NCBI GenBank assembly: GCA_017744315.1
Contig: JAGIBN010000002.1
Location: 372,001 to 436,000, forward strand
Direction: 5' to 3'
DNA length: 64,000 nt
Source of the DNA: Porphyrobacter sp.
Lineage (GTDB): Bacteria; Pseudomonadota; Alphaproteobacteria; Sphingomonadales; Sphingomonadaceae
Within the stretch, counting starts at the first letter, position 1. Each line of letters begins with the position of its first letter. The notes beneath the pieces were generated by a model. It saw only the letters and a program-made list of their open reading frames with translations. It was not told the DNA's origin and made no database searches. Below, piece by piece: positions 38,988 to 47,949 of the stretch. The translations under genes were made by a program, and so were the position numbers.

Positions 38988-39503
38988 TCAAGCGCCTTCG
39001 GCACCCCGCATCATACCCACGATGCCGGTGCGACCGACTTCGACCAGGCCCAGTTCGCGCATCAGCGAGACGAACGTGTCGATCTTGCTCGGATCGCCGG
39101 TCAGCTCGAAGATGAAGCTTGAGGTCGTGGTGTCGACCACCTTGGCGCGGAACACATCGGCCAGGCGCAGCGCCTCGACGCGGTTGTCTCCCTTGCCGGC
39201 AACTTTCACCAGCGCCAGTTCACGTTCCACATGAGCACCGGACTCGGTCAGGTCGACGACCTTGTGCACCGGCACCAGGCGCTCGAGCTGAGCGGTAATC
39301 TGGTCGATCACAGGCGGCGGACCGTTGGTCACGATGGTGATGCGGCTGAGCGCGTGGTCCTCGCTGATGTCGGCCACGGTCAGGCTGTCGATGTTATAGC
39401 CGCGCGCGGTGAACAGGCCGGCGATCTTGGCGAGAATGCCCGCTTCGTTATCGACGGTGATCGTCAGAACGTGACGCTCGGTGTCTCGGTGGTGGATTTT
39501 CAT
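38988..39503 (-). CDS. ilvH: Acetolactate synthase small (regulatory) subunit
   Basis: A 171-residue regulatory subunit of acetohydroxyacid synthase. The N-terminal ACT domain (VLTITVDNEAGILAKIAGLFTARGYNIDSLTV) binds valine for feedback inhibition, and the C-terminal ALS_SS domain follows (ERELALVKV, FRAKVVDTTTSSFIFELTGD). The start at ATG 39503 overlaps the ilvB stop by one base (TGATG), so its translation is coupled to the catalytic subunit. Length is normal. Confidence 0.96.
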   Translation of the reverse strand: MKIHHRDTERHVLTITVDNEAGILAKIAGLFTARGYNIDSLTVADISEDHALSRITIVTNGPPPVIDQITAQLERLVPVHKVVDLTESGAHVERELALVKVAGKGDNRVEALRLADVFRAKVVDTTTSSFIFELTGDPSKIDTFVSLMRELGLVEVGRTGIVGMMRGAEGA

Positions 39504-41245
39504 CAAACGAGCGCCTTCGCTTCATCGTCCATCGTTCCGGCGACCATGTCGCCGTAGAGCAGCATTTCGGTATGCGCCGCCCCGCTCGGGATCATCGGGA
39601 AGCAGTTGGCCCCCTTTGACACCTGGCAGTCGACGATGACCGGGCCATCGTGCGCCATCATCGCGCGGATGCCTTCGTCGAGCTCGCTTTCCTGCGTGAT
39701 GCGAATGCCCTTCCAGCCATAGCTTTCGGCGAGCTTCACGAAGTCGGGCAGGCTGTCCGAATACGAGTTCGAATAGCGGCTCTCATAGGTCAGTTCCTGC
39801 CACTGGCGGACCATGCCCATGTATTCGTTGTTGAGGATGAACACCTTGACCGGCAGCCGGAACTGGCTGGCAGTGCCGAGCTCCTGGATATTCATCTGGA
39901 TCGAGGCCTCGCCGGCGATGTCGATCACCAGCGAATCCGGGTTACCCAGCTGGGCGCCAATGGCTGCCGGCAGGCCGTAACCCATGGTGCCGAGGCCGCC
40001 GCTGGTGAGCCACTTGTTCGGTCCGAAGAAACCGAAGTACTGCGCCGCCCACATCTGGTGCTGGCCGACTTCAGTGGTGATGATCGGATCGACGTCACGG
40101 GTGAGGGCGAACAGCCGCTCGATCGCATGTTGCGGCATGATCTCGTCCGAACGCTTCGGATAGGCGAGGCTGTTACGGCCGCGCCAATCGCTGATACGAG
40201 CCTTCCATTCGCCAAGATCGCGCGATTTGCGGTCGCCCCAGGCAGCGATGAGCTGCTCGAGGACGGTGGCGCAGTCGCCAACGATGCCGAGGTCGACCGT
40301 CACGACCTTGTTGATCGAGGCGCGGTCGATGTCGATGTGGATCTTCTTCGAGTTCGGCGAGAACGCGTCGAGCCGCCCCGTGACACGGTCATCGAAGCGG
40401 GCGCCGATGTTCACCATCACGTCGCACTGGTTCATCACCAGGTTGGCTTCGTAGGTGCCGTGCATGCCGAGCATGCCGAGCCAGTCCGCGTGCTCCGCGG
40501 GGAAGGCGCCGAGGCCCATCAGGGTCGAGGTGACCGGGGCGCCCGTCAGCTGCTGGAATTCGCGCAGCAGTTCGGTCGCGCGCGGGCCGGAGTTGATCAC
40601 GCCGCCGCCGGTATAGAGAACAGGACGCTCGGCCTTGGCAATCAAATCGATGGCTTCGGCGATCTCATCGGCTGCGGCAACCATGCGCGGCGAATAGCGC
40701 TTGGGACGCTGCGGCGGCGCGTCGCTGAGCGTGGCGGTAGCGACCTGGACGTTCTTGGGAATGTCGATAACGACAGGACCTGGACGGCCCGTGGTCGCGA
40801 TCTCGAAAGCTTCGTCGATCGTCGCGGCCAGTTCCGAGGGGTCCTTCACCAGGTAGTTGTGCTTGGTGCAGTGGCGCGTCAGGCCAATGGTGTCGGCTTC
40901 CTGGAAGGCGTCCGTACCGATGAGGTTGGTGGCAACCTGCCCGGTGATGACGACGAGCGGGATCGAATCCATGAACGCGTCGGCAATGCCAGTGATGGCA
41001 TTAGTCGCGCCGGGGCCCGAGGTGACGAGAACAACACCGGGCTTCCCGGTCGAGCGAGCATAGCCTTCCGCTGCATGGGCAGCGCCCGCTTCATGCCGCA
41101 CGAGAATGTGGCGAATGCGGTTATCGGAGAACAGCTCGTCATAGATCGGCAGGACCGCGCCGCCCGGATAGCCGAACACGAATTCGACGCCCTGACGGAC
41201 CAGACTTTCGATCAGTATCGCAGCGCCGCTGCGTTCTTCGGACAC
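39503..41245 (-). CDS. ilvB: Acetolactate synthase large (catalytic) subunit
   Basis: A 580-residue TPP-dependent enzyme forming acetolactate and acetohydroxybutyrate. The N-terminal PYR domain contains [14 protein letters not shown] and the catalytic Glu in [15 protein letters not shown]. The central FAD domain follows. The C-terminal PP domain contains [30 protein letters not shown] and [12 protein letters not shown]. It starts at GTG 41245 with AGGAAGGAAAG upstream on the minus strand. A short leader frame and a strong hairpin with T6 lie upstream (41282-41356), so the operon is probably attenuated by branched-chain amino acids. Confidence 0.97.
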   Translation of the reverse strand: MSEERSGAAILIESLVRQGVEFVFGYPGGAVLPIYDELFSDNRIRHILVRHEAGAAHAAEGYARSTGKPGVVLVTSGPGATNAITGIADAFMDSIPLVVITGQVATNLIGTDAFQEADTIGLTRHCTKHNYLVKDPSELAATIDEAFEIATTGRPGPVVIDIPKNVQVATATLSDAPPQRPKRYSPRMVAAADEIAEAIDLIAKAERPVLYTGGGVINSGPRATELLREFQQLTGAPVTSTLMGLGAFPAEHADWLGMLGMHGTYEANLVMNQCDVMVNIGARFDDRVTGRLDAFSPNSKKIHIDIDRASINKVVTVDLGIVGDCATVLEQLIAAWGDRKSRDLGEWKARISDWRGRNSLAYPKRSDEIMPQHAIERLFALTRDVDPIITTEVGQHQMWAAQYFGFFGPNKWLTSGGLGTMGYGLPAAIGAQLGNPDSLVIDIAGEASIQMNIQELGTASQFRLPVKVFILNNEYMGMVRQWQELTYESRYSNSYSDSLPDFVKLAESYGWKGIRITQESELDEGIRAMMAHDGPVIVDCQVSKGANCFPMIPSGAAHTEMLLYGDMVAGTMDDEAKALV

Positions 41246-41281
41246 GGTACTTTCCTTCCTTTGGCCGCCTGTCGGCCTTCC

Positions 41282-41356
41282 TCAAAAAACGGACCCGGCG
41301 CGATTGCCTCGCGCCGGGCCGCTCCTCTCGAGATCGTTGAGGACAATTAGCCTCAT
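41282..41356 (-). CDS. Branched-chain leader peptide of the ilvBHC operon
   Basis: A 24-codon frame that begins MRLIVLNDLERS and ends at TGA inside the terminator T-run. Leu-Ile-Val-Leu occupy codons 3-6 (CTA ATT GTC CTC), with a further Leu at codon 9, as expected of an ilv attenuation peptide. The ATG is 9 bases from a possible -10 box and has no ribosome binding site, so it may be leaderless. Unusually, the frame runs through the whole terminator hairpin instead of stopping before it. Confidence 0.65.
   Translation of the reverse strand: MRLIVLNDLERSGPARGNRAGSVF
41284..41318 (-). terminator. Attenuator terminator in the ilvB leader
   Basis: TCGCGCCGGG and CCCGGCGCGA (41309-41318 and 41294-41303 on the plus strand) form a perfect 10-bp stem with a five-base loop. 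On the minus strand the stem is followed by TCCG and then six T's (41289-41284). It lies 38 bases upstream of ilvB and downstream of the promoter, so it must be read through for expression. Confidence 0.82.
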
Positions 41357-41365
41357 GCGGGATGG

Positions 41366-41394
41366 CTGCTACGAGACATGAAATGTCATGTCAA
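41366..41394 (-). promoter_or_regulatory. ilvBHC promoter overlapping the end of miaA
   Basis: On the minus strand a consensus TTGACA (41389-41394) and TAGCAG (41366-41371) are 17 bases apart. The TTGACA is also the last two sense codons (Leu-Thr) of miaA, just before its TGA. Confidence 0.65.
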
Positions 41395-42345
41395 CCCCAA
41401 ATATCGGAATAATGTTTCAAACAGATCGGCCTTGAAGGAATTTTCGTTCGCGATCCTTGGCCATTGTTCCGGAGGCTGGTTGCGGAACCAGGTATATTGC
41501 CGTTTCGCGTAGTTTCGCGTCGCCTGCCGCCCATGCATGATCGCCTCGTCGAACGACTGCTCACCTCGCAAGAGGCTGGCGATCTCAGGTACCCCGATTG
41601 CCCGCATAACCGGAGTGAGCGGATGGAGGTCGCGGGCAAGAAGAGCCTCGACCTCCTCGATCGCTCCACCCTCGATCATGCGGGTGAACCGCAGGTCGCA
41701 CCGTTCGTAAAGCCGTTCACGCTCGGGCAGGAGGATCAGCGGAAACAGTTCGATTGCCTCGCCAATGCCGCCTTCGCGATGAGCCTGCCAATAGGCGAGG
41801 GGCTGACCGGTAGAGCGGACCACCTCCAGGGCTCGGGCGATGCGCGTGGTATCGGCCTGATTGAGCGCGGCGGCTCGCTCCGGATCTTCGACCAGCAACG
41901 CGGCGTATGCGTCGGCGACTTTGAAAGCGCGAACCTCCTCGCGTACTGCTGGATCTATCGGCGGCATCGGAGCGATGCCGTCGAGCAGTGTGCGAATATA
42001 GAGCCCGGTTCCGCCGACGAGGATTGGGACTGCTCCTTCCGAATGTGCCGTCGCGATCTCGCGTCTGGCGTCAGTGGCCCAGTCGACAGCGGAGCAGGGC
42101 TGGGCACCGTCACGGATCCCGAACAGGCGGTGTTCGATCCCGCGCATGTCCTCCTTAGTGGGACGGGCGCTCAGTATCCGGAGGTCGCGGTATACCTGCG
42201 CGCTGTCGGCATTGATTACCACGCCCCGCTCGCCACGCCTTTCGAGCTCAAGTGCAAGCTCTACGGCCAGATCGCTCTTGCCGCTGGCGGTAGGCCCTGC
42301 AATTAGCGCGACCGCTTTTCTAACCGGAGATTGTCCGTTGCTCAT
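41386..42345 (-). CDS. miaA: tRNA dimethylallyltransferase
   Basis: A 319-residue enzyme that prenylates A37 of tRNAs reading UNN codons. The P-loop AGPTASGKSDLAVELA, NADSAQVYRDLRILSARPT, LVGGTGLYIRTLLDGI and the C-terminal GRQATRNYAKRQYTWFRNQ are intact. The ATG at 42345 gives MSNGQSPVRKAVALIAGPT and normal length; the frame is open further upstream but that part is not MiaA-like. Its first bases overlap the divergent serB start (42338). It is upstream of ilvB on the same strand, and the ilv promoter uses its last codons. Confidence 0.95.
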   Translation of the reverse strand: MSNGQSPVRKAVALIAGPTASGKSDLAVELALELERRGERGVVINADSAQVYRDLRILSARPTKEDMRGIEHRLFGIRDGAQPCSAVDWATDARREIATAHSEGAVPILVGGTGLYIRTLLDGIAPMPPIDPAVREEVRAFKVADAYAALLVEDPERAAALNQADTTRIARALEVVRSTGQPLAYWQAHREGGIGEAIELFPLILLPERERLYERCDLRFTRMIEGGAIEEVEALLARDLHPLTPVMRAIGVPEIASLLRGEQSFDEAIMHGRQATRNYAKRQYTWFRNQPPEQWPRIANENSFKADLFETLFRYLGLT

Positions 42346-43222
42346 CGCAAGGCTGATAGCAGACCCCGACACCCTTGAAACAAGCCTCGATGCAGCGACC
42401 GCTGCTTTGGCTGAAAAAGGGTTGGCCGTGGCCGACGCACAAATGCTCAACGCCTGCAGCGACGTACTCGAACTGATGCTGCCAGGTGACAACGTAGCGG
42501 CCCTGCGCGAAACGCTTGATGCTCACTTCCCGCGGTCCGATGCGATCATCGCGCGAGGCGAGTTCCGCATCCCGAACCTTTTCGTGTCCGACATGGATTC
42601 GACCATGATCGGCCAGGAATGCATAGATGAACTGGCCGACTTCGCTGGGCTCAAGGAAAAGATCGCCGCAATTACCGAGCGCGCCATGCAAGGCGAACTC
42701 GACTTTGAAAGCGCATTGCGCGAGCGCGTCGGCCTGCTTGCCGGTCTGGACGAAGGCGCCATCGCAACCTGCCTCGCCGACCGTATCGTTCCGATGCCGG
42801 GCGCCCGCACGCTTGTCGCTACGCTTAAGCATCGTGGGTGCCGGACGGTGCTGGTGACCGGTGGGTTCCATCACTTCGCCGATCCGGTAGCGGCCGATCT
42901 GGGCTTCGAACGCGTCGTCGCCAATCGACTGGCCGTTTCTGAAGATCGACTTTCAGGTCAGCTCGTGGGCGGGATCACCGATTCCTCGGTCAAGGCACGA
43001 GTGCTTCAGGAGGAGATGTCGCTCCTCGGTGACAATGCCGTCAGCCTGGCGACCGGAGACGGGGCCAACGATATCCCGATGATCGAAGCGGCCACCTATG
43101 GTGTCGCCTATCACGCCAAGCCCAAGGCTCGCGCAGCTGCCAATGGTTGGATCGACCGCGGCGACCTGACCAGCATCCTGAAGCTGCTGGAAATTCCCGA
43201 GCGCGATTGGGTGATGGGCTGA
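42338..43222 (+). CDS. serB: Phosphoserine phosphatase
   Basis: A 294-residue HAD phosphatase, the last step of serine synthesis. The catalytic motif is FVSDMDSTMIGQECIDELAD with Asp85 and Asp87. Motif II (VLVTGGFHHFADPVA) and motif III (SLATGDGANDIPMIEAA) are intact. The N-terminal ~80 residues are an ACT-like region. I chose TTG 42338 because GGAGA lies seven to eight bases upstream and the length then fits the family; no ATG is available near there. The start overlaps the divergent miaA start by eight bases. Confidence 0.93.
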   Translation: MLIARLIADPDTLETSLDAATAALAEKGLAVADAQMLNACSDVLELMLPGDNVAALRETLDAHFPRSDAIIARGEFRIPNLFVSDMDSTMIGQECIDELADFAGLKEKIAAITERAMQGELDFESALRERVGLLAGLDEGAIATCLADRIVPMPGARTLVATLKHRGCRTVLVTGGFHHFADPVAADLGFERVVANRLAVSEDRLSGQLVGGITDSSVKARVLQEEMSLLGDNAVSLATGDGANDIPMIEAATYGVAYHAKPKARAAANGWIDRGDLTSILKLLEIPERDWVMG

Positions 43223-43243
43223 GCCTCCCCGAAAGGGGGAGGC
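43223..43243. terminator. Hairpin between convergent serB and purL
   Basis: GCCTCCCC (43223-43230) and GGGGAGGC (43236-43243) form a perfect 8-bp stem with loop GAAAG, starting directly after the serB TGA. It is in the 28-base gap between convergent genes and probably terminates both. Confidence 0.7.
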
Positions 43244-43250
43244 CCGTCGC

Positions 43251-45488
43251 TTACTGCTCCATCCAATCCTTGAAGAAGCTCTCGTGCGCGGTGCGGAGCT
43301 TCGTCAACGACACCCCGAACAGGCTGTCGCCAGTCACAGTCCCGATCCGGCGAACACCGGAAGAGGCTGTGTCCGCGTCGCGTGTGCCCTTGGCGAGTTG
43401 GGCCTGGAAGGCGTCAACGTCGGGCACTGTCAGCAGATAGCGACCCTGGTCTTCGCCGAACCACCATGCGGTCGGCGAGTAGTCGGGGTGAGCCTCGACT
43501 TCGGCGCCGAGGCCGCTGGACAAGGCCATCTCGGCCAGCGCGACAGCAATGCCGCCGTCCGAAACGTCATGCACCGCGCTGACCAGGCCCGCCTCGATAA
43601 GCTCGCGGACGAACTCGCCCGAGTTCTTCTCCAGCGTCAGGTCGACCGGCGGGGCATCCCCGTCCTCGCGGCCGTGGATCTCACGCAGCCATAGCGACTG
43701 CCCGAGGTGGCCACGGTCCGGGTTCGGTGAAGCCCAGCCTTCGCGGCCCATAAGGTAAATCGCCTCGCCTTCGGCCTTGAAGGCGATGGTCGCCGACTTG
43801 TCGTAGTCCGCGAGCAAGCCCACGCCGCCAATGGCCGGAGTCGGCAGGATCGCACTGCCACCGCCGGTCGCCTTGCTCTCGTTGTAGAGCGAAACGTTGC
43901 CGCTCACGATCGGATAGTCGAGCACCTGACAGGCTGCGGCCATACCTTCGAGGCAGCCGACGATCTGCGCCATGATTTCCGGACGCTGCGGATTGGCGAA
44001 ATTGAGGCAGTTGGTGATCGCCAGTGGCTTGCCGCCGACGGCCGAGATGTTGCGGTAGGTCTCAGCCACCGCCTGCTTGCCGCCTTCATAGGGGTCGGCA
44101 TAGCAGTAACGCGGTGTACAGTCGGTGCTGATCGCCAGCGCCTTCTTCGTATTGTGAACGCGCACTACGGCTGCGTCGCCGCCAGACTTCTGCAGCGTGT
44201 CCGCGCCGACTTGGCTGTCGTACTGCTCGTAGATCCAGCGACGGCTCGCGAGGTCGGGGCAAGCCATAAGCTTGAGCAGGTCCGCGCCGATGTCCGCGCT
44301 TTCCGCCACTTCGCCGAGCGGCTTCACCTTGGCCCAGGCCTTGTATTCCTCGGGGCTGACGTAGGGACGCTCGTAGAGCGGAGCTTCGTCGGCGAGCGGA
44401 GCGAGCGGGATGTCGCACACGACTTCGCCGTTCCACTCGAGCACCATGTGCCCGGTGTCTGTCACTTCGCCGATGACCGCGAAGTCGAGTTCCCACTTGT
44501 GGAAGATCGCCTCCGCCTCGGCCTCATGGCCCGGCTTGAGTACCATGAGCATGCGCTCCTGGCTCTCGCTCAGCATCATTTCGTAGGGCGTCATGCCAGT
44601 CTCGCGGCACGGTACCTTGTTCATGTCGAGCCGAATGCCCGCGCCGCCCTTGCTGGCCATTTCCACCGAGGAGGAGGTCAGTCCCGCGGCGCCCATGTCC
44701 TGGATCGCGACGATGGCGTCGGTCCCCATGAGTTCAAGGCAGGCTTCAATCAGCAGTTTCTCGGTGAACGGATCGCCCACTTGCACGGTCGGGCGTTTGG
44801 CGTCCGAGTCTTCGGCAAAGTCTGCGCTGGCCATGGTCGCGCCATGGATACCGTCGCGGCCGGTCTTCGATCCGACGTAGACGATCGGATTGCCGACGCC
44901 GGTCGCGGCCGAATAGAAGATCTTGTCGGTATCGGCGACGCCCACGGTCATCGCGTTGACCAGGATATTTCCATCGTAGGCCGGGTGGAAATTGGTCTCG
45001 CCACCCACAGTCGGCACGCCCACACAGTTGCCGTAACCGCCGATGCCCGCGACCACGCCCTGGACGAGGTGCTTCATCTTCGGATGATCGGGGCGGCCGA
45101 AACGCAGCGCGTTGAGGTTGGCGACCGGACGCGCGCCCATGGTGAACACGTCGCGCAGGATGCCACCGACGCCGGTCGCGGCGCCCTGGTAGGGCTCGAT
45201 GTAGCTCGGGTGGTTATGGCTCTCCATCTTGAAGATCGCAGCCTGACCGTCACCGATGTCGATGATGCCGGCGTTCTCGCCCGGACCGCAAATCACCCAC
45301 GGAGCGCTGGTAGGCAGCTTCTTCAGATGGAAGCGCGAGCTCTTGTAGGAGCAATGCTCGCTCCACATGACGGAGAAGATGCCGAGCTCGACCAGGTTGG
45401 GCTCGCGGCCCATTGCCTTCAGGACGTGCTCGTACTCCTCGGAGTTGAGGCCATGCTGTTCGACGATTTCGGGGGTGATCTGAGACAT
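43251..45488 (-). CDS. purL: Phosphoribosylformylglycinamidine synthase subunit PurL
   Basis: A 745-residue small-type PurL, which uses ATP and ammonia from PurQ to make FGAM in purine synthesis; PurS and PurQ are not in the window. Motifs visible are [40 protein letters not shown] with the active-site His, [35 protein letters not shown] and [18 protein letters not shown]. The start at ATG 45488 gives the usual N-terminus ([19 protein letters not shown]). It is convergent with serB and divergent from the YbjN gene. Confidence 0.97.
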   Translation of the reverse strand: MSQITPEIVEQHGLNSEEYEHVLKAMGREPNLVELGIFSVMWSEHCSYKSSRFHLKKLPTSAPWVICGPGENAGIIDIGDGQAAIFKMESHNHPSYIEPYQGAATGVGGILRDVFTMGARPVANLNALRFGRPDHPKMKHLVQGVVAGIGGYGNCVGVPTVGGETNFHPAYDGNILVNAMTVGVADTDKIFYSAATGVGNPIVYVGSKTGRDGIHGATMASADFAEDSDAKRPTVQVGDPFTEKLLIEACLELMGTDAIVAIQDMGAAGLTSSSVEMASKGGAGIRLDMNKVPCRETGMTPYEMMLSESQERMLMVLKPGHEAEAEAIFHKWELDFAVIGEVTDTGHMVLEWNGEVVCDIPLAPLADEAPLYERPYVSPEEYKAWAKVKPLGEVAESADIGADLLKLMACPDLASRRWIYEQYDSQVGADTLQKSGGDAAVVRVHNTKKALAISTDCTPRYCYADPYEGGKQAVAETYRNISAVGGKPLAITNCLNFANPQRPEIMAQIVGCLEGMAAACQVLDYPIVSGNVSLYNESKATGGGSAILPTPAIGGVGLLADYDKSATIAFKAEGEAIYLMGREGWASPNPDRGHLGQSLWLREIHGREDGDAPPVDLTLEKNSGEFVRELIEAGLVSAVHDVSDGGIAVALAEMALSSGLGAEVEAHPDYSPTAWWFGEDQGRYLLTVPDVDAFQAQLAKGTRDADTASSGVRRIGTVTGDSLFGVSLTKLRTAHESFFKDWMEQ

Positions 45489-45684
45489 GGTTGGCCCGTT
45501 AGCGTCGGAGCCCCGACGATGCTAGTCCGAACGCTACCTTCTCTAACGCAAACGTTTGGTTCGGGTCTTCACCCGTAAAAACGTGTCAATAAGTCTTTAG
45601 CCGAATTGTCGATGTCTCGAAGCCTCGCTAGACGCGGGTTATTGGCGTATTTCCAGTAGTTTTGGTGTCGCTTTGGAGAAATCG

Positions 45685-46155
45685 ATGAAGAAGTTTTCGG
45701 CCGCATTGGCCATTGTTGCGGCCTTTGGTGTCACCGCGCCGGCGTTTGCGGCAGAGGTTAGGGCGCAAGATCCCGCATCGGTCGTTTCGGCGTTGCAGAA
45801 GGGCGGCTACAAAGCGCAGCTAACCACCGACAGCTCGGGCGATCCCTTTATCCACAGCGCGACGAATGGCAGCGATTTCGAGATTTTCTTCTACGGCTGC
45901 ACGGACAATCGCGATTGCCGGACGATCCAGTTTCACAGCGGGTACCAGGACCCGGCGATGACCTTGCAGTCGATGAACTCCTGGAATGCGGAACATCGGT
46001 TCGGTCGCGCCTATCTCGATTCCAAGGGCGTGGCCCGGATCGAAATGGACATCGATCTCGACGATGGTGGCATCAGCCAGGAGCTGTTCGAGGATAATGT
46101 TGAGTTCTGGACATCCGTGATGGCGGACTTCGAAGAGCAGGTGTGGGGTTCTTGA
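45685..46155 (+). CDS. Exported YbjN-domain protein
   Basis: A 156-residue protein with an N-terminal signal peptide (MKKFSAALAIVAAFGVTAPAFA, cleaved before AEVRAQ) and a YbjN-type domain, the fold of type III secretion chaperones, in the rest (PASVVSALQKGGYKAQL, GSDFEIFFYGCTDNRDC, WNAEHRFGRAYLD). Members with signal peptides are common in sphingomonads, and their role is not known. A pair of Cys (CTDNRDC) could form a disulfide. The ATG at 45685 has GGAGAAA upstream. The 196 bases before it hold the divergent purL promoter and no gene. Confidence 0.83.
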   Translation: MKKFSAALAIVAAFGVTAPAFAAEVRAQDPASVVSALQKGGYKAQLTTDSSGDPFIHSATNGSDFEIFFYGCTDNRDCRTIQFHSGYQDPAMTLQSMNSWNAEHRFGRAYLDSKGVARIEMDIDLDDGGISQELFEDNVEFWTSVMADFEEQVWGS

Positions 46156-46186
46156 CCCTAAGCTCCATCACAGCCAAACACGGCCC

Positions 46187-46435
46187 ATGGAGGAGCAGGG
46201 ACCCGATATCGCCGCGATGAACTTCGAAGACGCACTGTGCGCGCTCGAAGACGTCGTACGCAGGCTTGAGACGGGCGATGTTCCGCTCGAAGAATCGATC
46301 AGCCTTTACGAGCGTGGAGAGCAGCTGCGTCGGCATTGCCAGGCGCGGCTCGACGCAGCGCAGGCGCGGATCGAAAAGATCGTGGCGGGACCGGACGGCA
46401 AGGCCGCCGGGACCGTGCCGTTCGACGCCGGTTGA
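46187..46435 (+). CDS. xseB: Exodeoxyribonuclease VII small subunit
   Basis: An 82-residue XseB, the small subunit of the ssDNA exonuclease Exo VII. The family core NFEDALCALEDVVRRLETGDVP and LEESISLYERGEQLRRHCQ is complete, two helices forming a coiled coil. It precedes ispA by 14 bases, the classic xseB-ispA arrangement of proteobacteria; dxs is not adjacent here. It starts 31 bases after the YbjN gene. Confidence 0.95.
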   Translation: MEEQGPDIAAMNFEDALCALEDVVRRLETGDVPLEESISLYERGEQLRRHCQARLDAAQARIEKIVAGPDGKAAGTVPFDAG

Positions 46436-46449
46436 GGACAGGACCGGCC

Positions 46450-47355
46450 ATGGGACTCGTCCTGGCAGACAGTTTGCTCAAGCAAGGACTGGAGCGGGTC
46501 CAAGCTGACGTTGATGGGGCGTTCGATGGCCTGCTCCCAGTTCCTGAGGACAATCGCGGGCAGCTTGTTGAGGCAATGCGCTACGCCGTAATCGGGGGTG
46601 GCAAGCGTGTGCGTCCGTTCCTCTTGATGACTACGGCGGAAATGTACGGCGTTTCCCGAACGGCGGCGGTACGCGCTGGGTGCGCGATCGAGGCGATCCA
46701 CGCCTATTCGCTGGTGCACGACGATTTGCCCTGCATGGACAATGACGACATGCGCCATGGCAAGCCCACGGTTCACAAGGCGTTCGGCGTGGCTACCGCG
46801 GTTCTGGCTGGCGACGCGCTCCATGCGCTCGCGTTCGAGATTCTTGGCGATCCCGCGACGAGCAACGATCCTTTCACCCGGGCCGAACTGGTCCATGCTC
46901 TCGCCATCGCCAGCGGACACAACGGCATGGCCGGCGGGCAGATGATGGACATGTCGGCAGAGGGCGCCGACTTCGATCTGCGAACCGTGACCCGCCTACA
47001 GCAATTGAAGACCGGAGCTTTGTTGAGCGCTGCGGTCGAAATGGGCGCGATTCTCGGGAAAGTTCCGGAGGAGGGCAGGGGTTATCTTCGTGCCTATGCC
47101 CGCGATATCGGCCTGGCGTTCCAGATCGCCGACGACCTGCTCGATCACGAAGGTGACGAGGCCAAGGCCGGCAAGACGCTCCGGAAGGACAAAGATCAGG
47201 GCAAGGCTACGTTCGTTTCGTTGATGGGCGCAGACCAAGCGCGGCAGCAAGCGCAGGCATTGAGCGATCAGGCGGTCGGCCACCTCGCTAACCACGGGCA
47301 GGAAGCGGACTTGTTGCGCGAACTTGCGCGCTTCGTGGTGGAGCGGGATCGATGA
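46450..47355 (+). CDS. ispA: Polyprenyl (farnesyl) diphosphate synthase
   Basis: A 301-residue trans-isoprenyl diphosphate synthase that builds farnesyl diphosphate from DMAPP/IPP. The first Asp-rich motif is VHDDLPCMDNDD and the second IADDLLDHEGD. GGKRVRPFLLM and GGQMMDM are also intact. The residues before the first motif suggest the farnesyl-type product, but chain length is not certain. The start at ATG 46450 has GAGGACAGG upstream. It ends in an ATGA overlap with coaD. Confidence 0.95.
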   Translation: MGLVLADSLLKQGLERVQADVDGAFDGLLPVPEDNRGQLVEAMRYAVIGGGKRVRPFLLMTTAEMYGVSRTAAVRAGCAIEAIHAYSLVHDDLPCMDNDDMRHGKPTVHKAFGVATAVLAGDALHALAFEILGDPATSNDPFTRAELVHALAIASGHNGMAGGQMMDMSAEGADFDLRTVTRLQQLKTGALLSAAVEMGAILGKVPEEGRGYLRAYARDIGLAFQIADDLLDHEGDEAKAGKTLRKDKDQGKATFVSLMGADQARQQAQALSDQAVGHLANHGQEADLLRELARFVVERDR

Positions 47356-47864
47356 CCGGCCGAGTCGGGCTCTATCCCGGAACCTTTGACCCGGTCACAC
47401 TGGGTCACACGGACATCATCCGGCGCGGGGCGAAGCTAGTCGACCGCTTGATCATCGGCGTCACTACCAATCCTAGCAAGGATCCGATGTTCGCTCCCGA
47501 AGAGCGGATCGAAATGGTCCGCGCAGAGGTTGCGCGCCACGGCCTCGCCAATGTCGAGGTGAAAGGCTTCGATGCCTTGCTGATGAAGTTCGCCGAGCAT
47601 GAAGGCGCCAACGTAATCATTCGCGGTCTGCGCGCGGTCGCGGATTTCGAATACGAATACCAGATGGCCGGCATGAACCAGCAGCTCAACGACCGGATCG
47701 AGACCGTCTTCCTGATGGCCGACGTGTCGCTGCAGCCGATCGCCTCCAGGCTGGTGAAGGAAATCGCCTTGTTCGGTGGAGACATTGCGCCGTTCGTCAG
47801 CCCGGCGGTGCGCGAGTTGGTGAATGCTCGTGTCGCAAAGCTCGGTCGCAGGGGCGAATTCTAA
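47352..47864 (+). CDS. coaD: Phosphopantetheine adenylyltransferase
   Basis: A 170-residue CoaD, the penultimate step of coenzyme A synthesis. The nucleotidyltransferase motif is LYPGTFDPVTLGHTDII, and the rest (IIGVTTNPSKDPMF, IIRGLRAVADFEYEYQMAGMN, SRLVKEIALFGGDI) matches the hexameric bacterial enzyme. Its start overlaps the ispA stop (ATGA), so translation is coupled. Confidence 0.97.
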   Translation: MTGRVGLYPGTFDPVTLGHTDIIRRGAKLVDRLIIGVTTNPSKDPMFAPEERIEMVRAEVARHGLANVEVKGFDALLMKFAEHEGANVIIRGLRAVADFEYEYQMAGMNQQLNDRIETVFLMADVSLQPIASRLVKEIALFGGDIAPFVSPAVRELVNARVAKLGRRGEF

Positions 47865-47949
47865 CCCACAGCCGTTCCCTAAGCCGTTCATTGAACTGTC
47901 AGCGGCTTATGGCTAGACGCTGCCCAATCTTCAGGAATTGTCGGACCAA

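Noticed and set aside
44154-45578. A 474-codon open frame opposite purL
   Set aside because: Antisense shadow of purL without domains or a ribosome binding site.
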